Shown: piece after piece, positions 46,230 through 54,870 of the stretch | How positions within the stretch are numbered: position 1 is the stretch's first letter | Layout of the letters: every line of letters begins with the position of its first letter | NCBI RefSeq assembly: GCF_963664965.1 | Contig: NZ_OY761823.1 | Coordinates: 134,001-198,000, forward strand | Length of the DNA: 64,000 nt | From: an uncultured Pseudodesulfovibrio sp. | GTDB lineage: Bacteria > Desulfobacterota > Desulfovibrionia > Desulfovibrionales > Desulfovibrionaceae | Direction: 5' to 3' | Translations under genes and position numbers: made by a program | The notes under the pieces: generated by a model | What the model was told of the DNA's origin: nothing | The model's input: only the letters and a program-made list of their open reading frames with translations | Database searches by the model: none

Positions 46230-46263
46230 AAACGCCCGACTGAACCGTTCAGTCGGGCGTTTT
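46230..46263 (+). terminator. Terminator of DUF3089 gene
   Basis: ACGCCCGACTGAA (46232-46244) pairs with TTCAGTCGGGCGT (46248-46260), extended by two A-T pairs, with a 3-nt loop and a short T run. Confidence 0.92.
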
Positions 46264-46293
46264 GCCTCAAATGGAAATGAGATCGAACAACGA

Positions 46294-46509
46294 CTAACAG
46301 TCGTGAAAATCCTTGTTGATGTAGAAACAGAGATCAAAGAGGTTGTGGACCATCTCGTCCACCAGTTCCTCGGAATCAGCGCTGGCCGCTTCGACACTCA
46401 TGGTCTTGTTCACTATCTTGGAAAACAGCATGCCGATGAGCTGATCGTCGTACATTGTCCAGTATTTGCTGCCAGAAGGAAATTTTTTGTCAAAGCCGTG
46501 ATAATACAT
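46294..46509 (-). CDS. Small hypothetical protein (71 aa)
   Basis: This 71-residue protein begins MYYHGFDKKFPSGSKYWTMY and is rich in aromatic residues at the start, with an acidic helix (VEAASADSEELVDEMVHNLF) and two C-terminal cysteines. ATG 46509 is preceded by GGGAG at good spacing. No family is recognised. It converges on the DUF3089 terminator and is divergent from the PhoB-type gene. Confidence 0.5.
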   Translation of the reverse strand: MYYHGFDKKFPSGSKYWTMYDDQLIGMLFSKIVNKTMSVEAASADSEELVDEMVHNLFDLCFYINKDFHDC

Positions 46510-46811
46510 GTATCGATCTCCCGTCCCGTATCCGGTGGTTTTCTTGCTGTTACATGTTCTATCGGCCCGTCCGCCAATCCGCTTAAGGGGCAAATTCGAC
46601 AAATTTACATCCAGAAAATCAAATAGTTGCCAAAAGGCCGCCACGCCTTATCCTTCGGCGGTTTTCTCCTGCCGCTCCCCCTGTTCCGAAGGGCTTCCCA
46701 TAAGGGCCGGATACGGTTTTGACTTGATAAAGCTACCTGTTTGTAACATGTTTTTAACAATTACCGGGCTATAGCAGGCCGTAACAATTCATCCCACCAA
46801 GGAGAGATACC
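46510..46811. other. Divergent region upstream of PhoB-type gene
   Basis: This 302-bp gap holds Pho-box-like repeats near its right end (46741). The left two thirds hold nothing recognised. Confidence 0.6.
46741..46775 (+). promoter_or_regulatory. Pho-box-like repeats and -10 of the PhoB-type gene
   Basis: TTGTAAC at 46741 and TTTTAAC at 46752 are phased by 11 bp, and TATAGC at 46770-46775 sits 11 bp after the box in the usual -10 place of Pho promoters. A CCGTAAC also occurs at 46779 but is out of phase. The motif matches the one before pstB, suggesting autoregulation. Confidence 0.55.
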
Positions 46812-47507
46812 GTGTCTGCCAAAAAGATTCTGGTCGTCGAAGATCACAGGGACACCCGAGAGCTGCTCAAGTACAACCTTGCCGCCGCCGGTTTTGACGT
46901 TGCCGCTGCCGAGGACGGCCAATCCGGTCTCAAGCTCGCCAGCGGATTTCGGCCCGATATCATCCTGCTCGATCTCATGATGCCCGGAATGGACGGCCTT
47001 GAGGTCTGCCGCCAGTTGAAAGGAGACGGGGCCCTTGCCCGCATCCCGGTCATCATGCTCACTGCCAAGGGTGAGGAAATCGACAAGATCGTCGGCCTTG
47101 AACTCGGCGCAGACGACTACGTGGTCAAACCGTTCTCGCCCCGTGAACTCGTGCTTCGCATCAAGGCAGTGCTTCGCCGATCCGGCGCACCCGAACCCGA
47201 TGCCCCCAAGGCATGGGAGCGGCAGGGACTCAAGATAGATTTCGAGGCACATCAAATCTCCATCGACGGCGACGAAGTCCCCCTGACCGCAACCGAATTC
47301 AAGCTCCTGACCGTGCTCATCTCCGGCACAGGGAAAGTCCAGACCCGGGACAACCTTCTCGATACGGTATGGGACACCCATTTCGAAGGGTACTCGCGCA
47401 CGGTCGACACCCATGTCCGCCGACTGCGCCAGAAACTCGGCCCCTATGCCGACTGGATCGAAACCGTCCGGGGAGTCGGGTACCGATTCAAGGCCCCAAA
47501 TGCCTGA
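46812..47507 (+). CDS. PhoB/OmpR-type response regulator
   Basis: This 231-residue protein has an intact receiver domain (VVEDHRD acidic pocket, phospho-Asp in LLDLMMPGMDG, Lys in DDYVVKPF) and a winged-helix Trans_reg_C domain (PLTATEFKLLTVLI, RTVDTHVRRLRQKLG, VRGVGYRFKA). It starts with GTG behind AAGGAGA. Sequence and the Pho-box-like repeats upstream suggest PhoB. The partner kinase is not adjacent, and a terminator follows directly. Confidence 0.88.
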   Translation: MSAKKILVVEDHRDTRELLKYNLAAAGFDVAAAEDGQSGLKLASGFRPDIILLDLMMPGMDGLEVCRQLKGDGALARIPVIMLTAKGEEIDKIVGLELGADDYVVKPFSPRELVLRIKAVLRRSGAPEPDAPKAWERQGLKIDFEAHQISIDGDEVPLTATEFKLLTVLISGTGKVQTRDNLLDTVWDTHFEGYSRTVDTHVRRLRQKLGPYADWIETVRGVGYRFKAPNA

Positions 47508-47516
47508 ACATAATTA

Positions 47517-47555
47517 AACGGCCCGTGTCAGTACGATCTGACACGGGCCGTTTTT
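47517..47555 (+). terminator. Terminator of PhoB-type gene
   Basis: CGGCCCGTGTCAG (47519-47531) pairs with its complement at 47538-47550 over a 6-nt loop and is followed by five T residues. Confidence 0.95.
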
Positions 47556-47583
47556 CTTGCACTACTGACAGTCGAGACCGCCA

Positions 47584-48384
47584 CTATCCGAGCCAGCGTT
47601 TGCGGCGGCGATAATGTTTGACGTCCCGGTAACTTCGCTTGTCCCCGCTCTGGCCCATGCCGAGATAAAACTCCTGCACGTCCGGGTTGTTGAGCAGGTC
47701 CTCGGCTGATCCTTCCATGACCACACGGCCATTTTCCATGATGTAGGCCTGCCGTGCCACGGAAAGCGCGGCCCGGGCGTTCTGTTCCACGAGCAGGACG
47801 GTGACGCCTTCCACGGAATTGATCTTCTTGATGATATCGAAAATCTCCTCCACAAGCAGCGGAGCAAGGCCGAGTGACGGCTCGTCAAGCAGCAGCAGTT
47901 CGGGCTTGGCCATGATGGCGCGGCCAATGGCGCACATCTGCTGTTCCCCGCCGGACATGTAGCCCGCAAGCTGTTTGCGGCGTTCACGCAAACGCGGGAA
48001 ATATTCGTACACCTTGTCCATGGACTCGGAAATTTCGGAACGCGGACGGGTGAACGCACCGCATTTCAGATTCTCCTCAACAGTCAAATCCTCGAATATA
48101 CGCCGCCCTTCCATGACCTGAAAGATACCGCGACGCACGATCTTTTCCGGGATGATGCCCTGAATCGGCTCATCCTGATAGATGACCGCACCGTCCGTGA
48201 CCTTGCCGTCCTCGGTTTCGAGCAGCCCGGAAATGGCCTTCAGGGTCGTGGATTTCCCGGCCCCGTTGGCACCGAGCAGCGCGGTGATCTCCCCCCGCGG
48301 ACACGCCAATGACAGCCCCTTCAAGACAAGGACCACGTCATTGTAAACAACTTCCAGATTTTCAACTTTCAAAATATCGGTCAA
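47584..48384 (-). CDS. livF: Branched-chain amino acid type ABC ATPase LivF
   Basis: This 266-residue ATPase has Walker A GANGAGKSTTLKAI, signature MSGGEQQMCAIGRAIM, Walker B LLLLDEPSLGLAP and the H-loop-type VLLVEQNAR. It is longer than typical LivF because of a basic C-terminal tail ending SYRDVKHYRRRKRWLG. It is the last gene of the minus-strand liv operon and is separated from livK by about 240 bp holding two repeat hairpins. Confidence 0.9.
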   Translation of the reverse strand: MTDILKVENLEVVYNDVVLVLKGLSLACPRGEITALLGANGAGKSTTLKAISGLLETEDGKVTDGAVIYQDEPIQGIIPEKIVRRGIFQVMEGRRIFEDLTVEENLKCGAFTRPRSEISESMDKVYEYFPRLRERRKQLAGYMSGGEQQMCAIGRAIMAKPELLLLDEPSLGLAPLLVEEIFDIIKKINSVEGVTVLLVEQNARAALSVARQAYIMENGRVVMEGSAEDLLNNPDVQEFYLGMGQSGDKRSYRDVKHYRRRKRWLG

Positions 48385-48388
48385 AGGA

Positions 48389-48473
48389 ATGCCTCCGGCG
48401 GCCCTTTCAGGGGGACCAGAGAACCCTTCGTGAAGGGTTCTCTGGACTCTCCCAAGCTTTTTGGTGCGCTTCG
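48389..48473 (+). repeat. GCCTCCGGCGGCC repeat copy 3
   Basis: ATGCCTCCGGCGGCC is followed by a perfect 14-bp hairpin (48416-48429 with 48432-48445, loop GT), then GGACTCTCCCAAGCTTTTTG and GTGCGCTTCG. It lies just upstream of livF, inside the liv operon. Confidence 0.82.
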
Positions 48474-48523
48474 CGGGTTTGTGCGAACGCGCAAGTTACG
48501 AACTTCTTCAATAAAACCTGCTT

Positions 48524-48582
48524 TCGCCGAAGGCGAGATGGGGAGTCCAGAGGGTTTCACCCTCTGGCCGCCGGAGGCGAAA
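48524..48582 (-). repeat. GCCTCCGGCGGCC repeat copy 4
   Basis: In minus orientation, TTCGCCTCCGGCGGCC leads into a 9-bp perfect hairpin (48547-48555 with 48559-48567) and GGACTCCCCATCTCGCCTTC. It faces copy 3, with about 50 bp between, and lies 43 bp after livK. Confidence 0.8.
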
Positions 48583-48625
48583 TCACCCGACATCGCGCCG
48601 ACAGGCGCATCAAGTCCTGCTCTCC

Positions 48626-49840
48626 CTAATGCCCCAACCAATCGGCGCGGCGGTCGAGGATCTCTTCCTTGACGAAGGTCAGCTTGCCGTCCTTGATGGT
48701 GTAAATGAACACGGCCATGTTGGGGCGGTGGTCATCCGGGAAGTAGGAGATAAGCGGTGCGAGTCCCATGGGATCGAAATCACGCAGCGTCTCCAGCGAC
48801 GTCTTGATGGTCTCGCCCGTGATCGGGCCGTTTGCCTGAGCGCGTTTCATGCCCTCTGCCATGACGAGCACGGACACGAAACCGCGCATGTAATGGGTCA
48901 TCTGCGGCTTGCCGCCGGTGATCTGCTCGATGGCCTTCATGCCCGGTACGTCCGCACCGTACACAGCGGCGGCCTGATTCGAGTAGGAGCCGTTGGCATC
49001 GTCACCCGCAAGCTTGACGAGATTTTCGTCAGTGCCCCAGATGTTGGTGAAGAACACGGTGTTCAAACCGATATTCTTGGCGGATTTGAGGATGACCGAG
49101 GTGGATGGAGTCGTGCCGCCGATCCAGCAGAAATCAGGCGCGGCATCCTTGAGCGGCAGGAGTTCTGTGGTGGCATCGATGGCCTTGAGCGAAACATTGG
49201 CCTCACCAACGATTTCATAACCGAGTTCCTTTGCGTAGGCCTTGCCGCCCTTGATGGGAGCGAGGCCGTACGGATGGTCGGGATAGATGAAAGCGACCTT
49301 GGGAGCGCGTTCTTCCTTCCAGTTGGAATGGAAATACTTGAGCGCGGCCCGCAACTGGGTTGAGTAATCAGCCGCAATGAAGAAGTTGTACGGTGCCTTC
49401 TTCGGGTCGGTCAGGTGTGCGGAATAAGACGCGGAAAAATTGGGCACCTTGTCCTTTGCCACGTTGCGGATCAGCGCCTCTGTCACGGCAGAGCCGTAGC
49501 CTTGAACGCAGACCACCTTGTCGGTGTTGACCATCTTCTTGTACAGGGAAAGCCCCTGCTGGACGTTGTAGGCGGTGTCCTGAAGGTCAAAGATGATATC
49601 ACGCCCGTTGATGCCGCCCGACTGGTTGACGTACTTCACGCCGTCCACGAGCCCCTGTGAATACGGTACGCCCACGGATGATGTCGGACCGGAAAGATCG
49701 ATCAGTCCACCGACCCTGATGGGACCGGTTTCCTGTTTGGAAGTTTCAGCCGGTTTCTTGTCCTCGCCTCCGCAGCCGAAGAGCATCATTCCGGCCAACA
49801 GCACGATGCTCACTGCGGTTATGATTCTACCTACCCTCAT
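48626..49840 (-). CDS. livK: Branched-chain-type ABC substrate-binding lipoprotein (LivK-like)
   Basis: This 404-residue protein has a lipoprotein signal (LLAGMMLFGCGGED, lipidated Cys after the hydrophobic run) and a type I periplasmic binding fold: RVGGLIDLSGPTSSVGVPYS and DGVKYVNQSGGINGRDIIFD. ATG 49840 follows AGGAG; a long upstream in-frame extension lies in livM and is rejected. It captures the substrate for LivHM. The ligand may be a branched or aromatic amino acid, or another carboxylate, given the CoA ligase in the operon. Confidence 0.9.
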   Translation of the reverse strand: MRVGRIITAVSIVLLAGMMLFGCGGEDKKPAETSKQETGPIRVGGLIDLSGPTSSVGVPYSQGLVDGVKYVNQSGGINGRDIIFDLQDTAYNVQQGLSLYKKMVNTDKVVCVQGYGSAVTEALIRNVAKDKVPNFSASYSAHLTDPKKAPYNFFIAADYSTQLRAALKYFHSNWKEERAPKVAFIYPDHPYGLAPIKGGKAYAKELGYEIVGEANVSLKAIDATTELLPLKDAAPDFCWIGGTTPSTSVILKSAKNIGLNTVFFTNIWGTDENLVKLAGDDANGSYSNQAAAVYGADVPGMKAIEQITGGKPQMTHYMRGFVSVLVMAEGMKRAQANGPITGETIKTSLETLRDFDPMGLAPLISYFPDDHRPNMAVFIYTIKDGKLTFVKEEILDRRADWLGH

Positions 49841-49926
49841 GTCGTCTCCTGAAAGGGTTGAGGTTGCCACGCCGGACACCGTGTCGGGCGTTGGTTGTAT
49901 TGTAACCCGCATGACGCGGGGAATTT

Positions 49927-50973
49927 CTAGTGCGCGAACGGATAGAGTTTCCAGTACGCCTTGATAAGCCGCCAGCGATGCGCCAATCCTTCCGGCTCGA
50001 AGATCAGGAAAAGGATGAGCACCAGCCCGAACACGCCCTCGCGCAATGCCACGATGTGCTGCGCGATATCCGGGAAGTAATTGCCCACGCCGTTGGCGAC
50101 GGCGTTGAGCACTTCGGGCAGGATCACGATGAACACCGCGCCGAAGACCGAACCGATGACACTTCCCAGTCCTCCTATGATTATCATGGCGAGATAGGAA
50201 ATGGACAGCCCGATGTTGAACTGTTCCGCAGAAATATACCCAGTGTAATGCGCCCACAACCCGCCTGCCACTCCGGCGAGGAATGAACTCAGACCAAAGG
50301 CGGCCAGTTTGTAGCGAAAGAGATTCACCCCCACGATCTCGGCAGAGAGGTAAAAATCGCGGATGGAGACAAAGGCCCTGCCGTACTTGGTACGCATCAG
50401 GTTCGAGACCATAAGCAGTGAGGCGGCAGCGAAAAAGAGCAGCAGGTAAAACATGCGCGCTTCGGTGTCGAAGGAGAATCCGAATATCTGCGGAGGATCG
50501 AGCAGCAGCCCGTTGGACCCGCCCGTGAGCGCACCGCCGTGCAGGAACACGTATTCAAGCACGAGCTGCGCCGCGAGGGTGGCAATGGCGAGATAGATGC
50601 CCTTGAGCCGAAGCGAGGGCACACCGAAGACCATGCCGACCATGGCCGTAATGAGGCCCGCCGTCAGGATGGCGAGCGGAAACGGCACGCCGTGCAGGGT
50701 GCATTGTCCCGCGGCATAGGCCCCCACGCCGATGAACGCGCCGTGGCCCAGTGATATCTGGCCGCAGATGCCGGTCAGCAGGTTGAGCGAGACAGCGCCG
50801 ATGACCGAGATGAAGATAAGGTTCATGATAGAGGTCAGATGGACGTTGAGCACGGCCGGAGCCGCAAGCAGCACGAGAACGAACAGGCCGACCATGAGCT
50901 TCTGGAAGCCGGACTGGAATATCTGGGCTTCGCCTTGATATGATGTGAAGAAAAGACCGCATTTGCCCTGCAT
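49927..50973 (-). CDS. livM: Branched-chain-type ABC permease LivM
   Basis: This 348-residue inner-membrane permease has 9-10 hydrophobic segments. SLNLLTGICGQISLGHGAFIGVGAY and SYLAMIIIGGLGSVIGSVFGAV are the LivM signatures, and SLRLKGIYLAIATLAAQL is typical. It starts 3 bp after livH (behind GAGAGGG) and is followed by livK 86 bp on. Confidence 0.93.
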   Translation of the reverse strand: MQGKCGLFFTSYQGEAQIFQSGFQKLMVGLFVLVLLAAPAVLNVHLTSIMNLIFISVIGAVSLNLLTGICGQISLGHGAFIGVGAYAAGQCTLHGVPFPLAILTAGLITAMVGMVFGVPSLRLKGIYLAIATLAAQLVLEYVFLHGGALTGGSNGLLLDPPQIFGFSFDTEARMFYLLLFFAAASLLMVSNLMRTKYGRAFVSIRDFYLSAEIVGVNLFRYKLAAFGLSSFLAGVAGGLWAHYTGYISAEQFNIGLSISYLAMIIIGGLGSVIGSVFGAVFIVILPEVLNAVANGVGNYFPDIAQHIVALREGVFGLVLILFLIFEPEGLAHRWRLIKAYWKLYPFAH

Positions 50974-50975
50974 GG

Positions 50976-51863
50976 CTATACCCTCTCGATCTCTTTGGTC
51001 CCGAAGAGACCGTAGGGTTTGATCATCAGGATGATGACAAGGATGATGAACGCCGCCACCTCGCGGAATCCGCCCAGACCGAGCAGTTGCCGTGCCGCGC
51101 CGTCACACACGTTTTCAAGCACCCCGATGATCAGGCCGCCCAGCGCCGCGCCGAGGAGCGAATCCAGCCCGCCGAGAATGACCGCCGGAAAGACCTTGAG
51201 GCCGAGGTGCCCGAGCTGCGAATTGATGCCGTTGATATTGCCGAGAATGACCCCGCCCACAGCGGATACGATGCAGGCGATGCACCAACTCATGGCAAAG
51301 ATGTTCTTGATGCCGATGCCCATGGACTGGGCGGCCTGCTGGTCGAACGCCGTGGCGCGCATGGCGACCCCGGTCCGCGAGTATTTGAAAAACACGGAAA
51401 AGATGGCGAACAGCACCGCCGACAGGATGAAGGCCGCGATATATACCGGGGCCACGGGCAGTCCGGCGATGACGATGGGATCAGACGGCAACACCGATGG
51501 ATACACCTTGATCTGGGTTCCCCAGAATAGTTGCACCAGCGACTTGAGCACCGAACTCATTCCCACGGTAACCATGATGACCGAGATGTGCTCCTCCCCG
51601 ATCAAAGGCCGCAGCACCATGCGCTCAATGGCAAGGCCGAGCAGGATGGAAAAGCCGAGGGTGATGAAGAATGCCCAGATGAACGGGATGTTGAACTGCA
51701 CTGTCAGTGCGAAGCAGACATACGCCCCGACCATGACCAGCTCGCCCTGCGCGAAGTTCACGACCTTGGTGGCCTTGTAGATGATGACGAAACCGAGGGC
51801 GACCAGTGAATAGATGCCGCCCACGACCAGTCCGTTGACGATGAGTTGCAGATAATATTCCAC
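50976..51863 (-). CDS. livH: Branched-chain-type ABC permease LivH
   Basis: This 295-residue permease has about eight hydrophobic segments: QLIVNGLVVGGIYSLVALGF, VVNFAQGELVMVGAYVCF, and the EAA-like SAVGGVILGNINGINSQLG-type region with VFPAVILGGLDSLLGAALGGL. The start is GTG at 51863. Its GGAGG site lies inside the last codons of the acyl-CoA synthetase gene, whose stop overlaps the spacer, so translation is coupled. Confidence 0.92.
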   Translation of the reverse strand: MEYYLQLIVNGLVVGGIYSLVALGFVIIYKATKVVNFAQGELVMVGAYVCFALTVQFNIPFIWAFFITLGFSILLGLAIERMVLRPLIGEEHISVIMVTVGMSSVLKSLVQLFWGTQIKVYPSVLPSDPIVIAGLPVAPVYIAAFILSAVLFAIFSVFFKYSRTGVAMRATAFDQQAAQSMGIGIKNIFAMSWCIACIVSAVGGVILGNINGINSQLGHLGLKVFPAVILGGLDSLLGAALGGLIIGVLENVCDGAARQLLGLGGFREVAAFIILVIILMIKPYGLFGTKEIERV

Positions 51864-53777
51864 TTACGCCTCCATGTCCTCGATGCGGATATCGCCGCAC
51901 ATCTCGCGGACGCGACCATCCTGATAGGTAATTTCGGTTTCCAGATTCAGCACGCACTGGTCGGTGTACAGCGCCTCGATGAGACTGCCGTACCGCTCAT
52001 TGACCGTCTTGCGCCGCACCTTGCGCGTGCGGGTCAACTCGCCGTCGTCAGGGTCGAGTTCCTTGTACAGCAGGCAGAAACGCCGGATGCGCGTTTCAGG
52101 CGGCAGGGATTCATTGGTCTTGGCGACTTCGCTTTTCACGAGCGCATAGACTTCGTCCTTGGCAGCAAGATCCTGATAGGTGGTGTAGGTAATCATCTGC
52201 GTCTCGGCCCAGTGGCCCACGATGGCCATGTCGATGCAGAGGATGGCGGCAACGTAGTCGCGCCCGCCGCCCAGTACTACGGATTCACGCAGGAACGGCG
52301 AAAACTTGACCTTGTTTTCAAGGAACTGCGGCGAGAACTGTGTGCCGTCGTTGAGGTGCATGACGTCCTTCAGACGGTCGATGACCACGAGCCGCCCGTT
52401 GTCGTCGAAATACCCGGCGTCGCCGGACAGGAGCCAGCCGTCTTCGTCCACGGTCTCCCGCGTGGCCTCCTCGTTCTTGTAGTAACCGAGAAAGACCGCC
52501 GGACTGCGGGAAATGATCTCACCCTCTTCCGTAATCTTCACTTCGGTCTCTGGGATGGGCGCGCCCACGGAGGTGAAGTCGACCTCGCCTTCCTTGTGGA
52601 TGCAGGAAATGCCCGCGATCTCGGTCTGCCCGTAAATCTGTTTCAGCCGGACGCCGAGGGCGTGGAAAAAACGGAAGATATCCGGCCCGAGCGCGGCACC
52701 GCCCGTGGTGGCAGAACGCATGCGCGAAAAACCGAGTCGGTCACGCAGGGCGCGGAACAGCCCCTGATCGGCAATGAAATACTTGAATCTGAGCCATGCG
52801 GAAGGAGTCTCCCCGGCAAAGACAGTGTCCACGTATTCGTACCCGATGGGCAGGAACAGGTTGTACAGGAATCTCTTCAACGGCGAGGTCTCCATGATGT
52901 CGCCCTGCACCTTGGCGGCGATGGACTCGTACACGCGCGGCGGGGAAAAGATGAAGTGCGGCCCGATCTCGCGGGAATCAGCGGACGCGGTGTCCGGGGT
53001 TTCCGGAAAATTGACGCAGAAACCGAACAGCAGGGCCGAGGCCACGGCCATCATCTGCTCGCCCATCCATGCCAGCGGCAGGAAGGAGACGAATTCGTCA
53101 GTGGCGCTCTTGGGGTCATACTTGCCGAGATTATGGGCCATGGACAGCAGGTTGGCGTGCGACAGCATGGCGAGCTTGGGACGGCCCGTGGTGCCGGAGG
53201 TGGTGGCGATCAGCGCAGGGTTGTCCGGGTCCAGTTCCCGCGTCCATGATGCATACTGTTCGACCGGCTCGGACTGATTTTCACGTCCCAGACGGCGGAC
53301 GGCCTGAAAATCGACAAGGCCCTCGACCTCGGCTTCGTAAGCCGCCAGTCCCTTGGGTTCGTGGTAGATGATATTTGCGAGATGCGGGAGGTTGTCCCGG
53401 ATGGAGAGCACCTTATCCACCTGCTCCTGATCTTCGGCAACGACCAGTTTGCAATCGGTGAGTGCAAAAATGTATTCGATCTCTTCGGCGGGGGAATCCT
53501 GATACAGCCCCAAAGCCATACCGCCGAACGCCTGAATGGCGAGTTCCGCCCATATCCACTCGGGCCGGTTGTCCCCGATAAGAATGACGATGTCGCCGGC
53601 GCCGAGGCCGAGAGCCTTCAGTCCGCAGGCGAATTCCGCAGTAACTTTGAGGTTCTCCCGCCATGTGACGGCCTGCCACACCCCCCACTCCTTTTCGCGG
53701 AGCGCGGTCTTTTCCGGGCGTTCTTCAGCCTGCCTGAGAAGCAGTCGTGGCAGCGTGGTCTCGTACGGTCTGGGCAT
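51864..53777 (-). CDS. AMP-forming acyl-CoA synthetase in liv operon
   Basis: This 637-residue ANL-family enzyme is of the long-chain fatty-acyl-CoA synthetase type. Motifs are TTSGTTGRPKLAMLSHANLL, KQIYGQTEIAGISCIHKEG, and the hinge GDAGYFDDNGRLVVIDRLKD. It is embedded between livG and livH, ending where livH begins. Known relatives in such operons activate an imported acid to its CoA thioester. Here the acid may be a branched, aromatic or fatty acid; the substrate pocket cannot be read by eye. Confidence 0.9.
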   Translation of the reverse strand: MPRPYETTLPRLLLRQAEERPEKTALREKEWGVWQAVTWRENLKVTAEFACGLKALGLGAGDIVILIGDNRPEWIWAELAIQAFGGMALGLYQDSPAEEIEYIFALTDCKLVVAEDQEQVDKVLSIRDNLPHLANIIYHEPKGLAAYEAEVEGLVDFQAVRRLGRENQSEPVEQYASWTRELDPDNPALIATTSGTTGRPKLAMLSHANLLSMAHNLGKYDPKSATDEFVSFLPLAWMGEQMMAVASALLFGFCVNFPETPDTASADSREIGPHFIFSPPRVYESIAAKVQGDIMETSPLKRFLYNLFLPIGYEYVDTVFAGETPSAWLRFKYFIADQGLFRALRDRLGFSRMRSATTGGAALGPDIFRFFHALGVRLKQIYGQTEIAGISCIHKEGEVDFTSVGAPIPETEVKITEEGEIISRSPAVFLGYYKNEEATRETVDEDGWLLSGDAGYFDDNGRLVVIDRLKDVMHLNDGTQFSPQFLENKVKFSPFLRESVVLGGGRDYVAAILCIDMAIVGHWAETQMITYTTYQDLAAKDEVYALVKSEVAKTNESLPPETRIRRFCLLYKELDPDDGELTRTRKVRRKTVNERYGSLIEALYTDQCVLNLETEITYQDGRVREMCGDIRIEDMEA

Positions 53778-53834
53778 GTATTTCTCTTCCTTTTTCGTGA
53801 TTGTCTCGTCCCTTGTCGGGACGGGGCGTCACCT

Positions 53835-53954
53835 GTCAGCTCAAAAGGGTTCGAATGCGAGGCGCGAATAATCAGCAAGGCCGAAGCGTACTTCCCGTAC
53901 GCGAGGGTTTGATGATTACGAAGCAACGAAGCAGACGGGCCCTTTTCAGCTGAC
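53835..53954. repeat. Inverted repeat between livG and acyl-CoA synthetase gene
   Basis: GTCAGCTCAAAAGGG (53835-53849) is complementary, with one mismatch, to 53940-53954. Inside lies GCGTAC-TTCCC-GTACGC and GC-rich sequence, giving a cruciform-like structure over nearly the entire 179-bp gap. It lies inside the operon and might modulate read-through. Confidence 0.65.
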
Positions 53955-53956
53955 TG

Positions 53957-54754
53957 CTATCTCCCGGTGAATGTCGCTTCTTCGGTTCCTAGGTAGGCGG
54001 CGATGACATTCTTGTCCGCCTGCACCTCGTCCGGCGTGCCTTCCGCTAGCTTGCTCCCGAAGTCGAGGACAATCACCTTGTCGGAAATATCCATGACCAC
54101 ACCCATGTCATGCTCGACCAATAGGACAGTCACGCCCCATTCCTCAGCAATGTCGAGAATATACCTAGCCATGTCCTCGGTTTCTTCGAGGTTCATTCCG
54201 GCCATGGGTTCGTCGAGAAGAATCAGCTTTGGCTCGGCGGCAAGAGCGCGTCCGAGTTCCACCCGTTTCTGCACACCGTAGGGAAGGCGTCCCGCGTGCT
54301 GGTGCCGATAGGGAGATAGGTTGAGAAAATCGATGACGTCTTCCACGCGGCGGCGGTGACGTTTTTCATGATTCACGGCGCGTCCCCAGTAGAAGACCGA
54401 GGCGAGCAGGCCGTAATTCATCTGGCTGTGCCGACCGACCATCAGGTTGTCGAGCACGGACAGCCCCTTGAACAGGGCGATGTTCTGAAAAGTGCGCGAC
54501 AGCCCCAATTCCGTACGCTTGTGCGCGGGAAGAGACAGCAGGCATTCGCCGTCAAGGGCGATGCGGCACGGGCCGGAGGCACCCCCGTCGGGGATGTAAC
54601 GACCGCTGATACAGTTGAGCATGGAGGTTTTCCCCGCACCGTTGGGACCGATGAGGGACGCGATGGTCCCCTGTTCCACGGTGAAGGAAACCCCCATCAG
54701 GGCGGCAATGCCCTTGAAAGTGAGGGTTACGTCAGTGACGTCAAGATAAGCCAT
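53957..54754 (-). CDS. livG: Branched-chain-type ABC ATPase LivG
   Basis: This 265-residue ATPase has Walker A GPNGAGKTSMLNCI, LPYGVQKRVELGRAL in the signature position, Walker B LILLDEPMAGMNLEE and VLLVEHDMGVVMDISD. The late IAAYLGTEEA end is typical of LivG. It is the second gene of the liv operon, after the CBS-ACT gene (116 bp gap), and is followed by the acyl-CoA synthetase. Confidence 0.92.
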   Translation of the reverse strand: MAYLDVTDVTLTFKGIAALMGVSFTVEQGTIASLIGPNGAGKTSMLNCISGRYIPDGGASGPCRIALDGECLLSLPAHKRTELGLSRTFQNIALFKGLSVLDNLMVGRHSQMNYGLLASVFYWGRAVNHEKRHRRRVEDVIDFLNLSPYRHQHAGRLPYGVQKRVELGRALAAEPKLILLDEPMAGMNLEETEDMARYILDIAEEWGVTVLLVEHDMGVVMDISDKVIVLDFGSKLAEGTPDEVQADKNVIAAYLGTEEATFTGR

Positions 54755-54870
54755 AATCCTGCAATTATGGTTTGGAGCGTCCCACAGGGGGCGCGGACGT
54801 CATGCTTACCGGGCGGCGAATACCGTCTAACTCCGCCCCGCGTCACATAGTCGCGATCTTTGGAAGGCTC

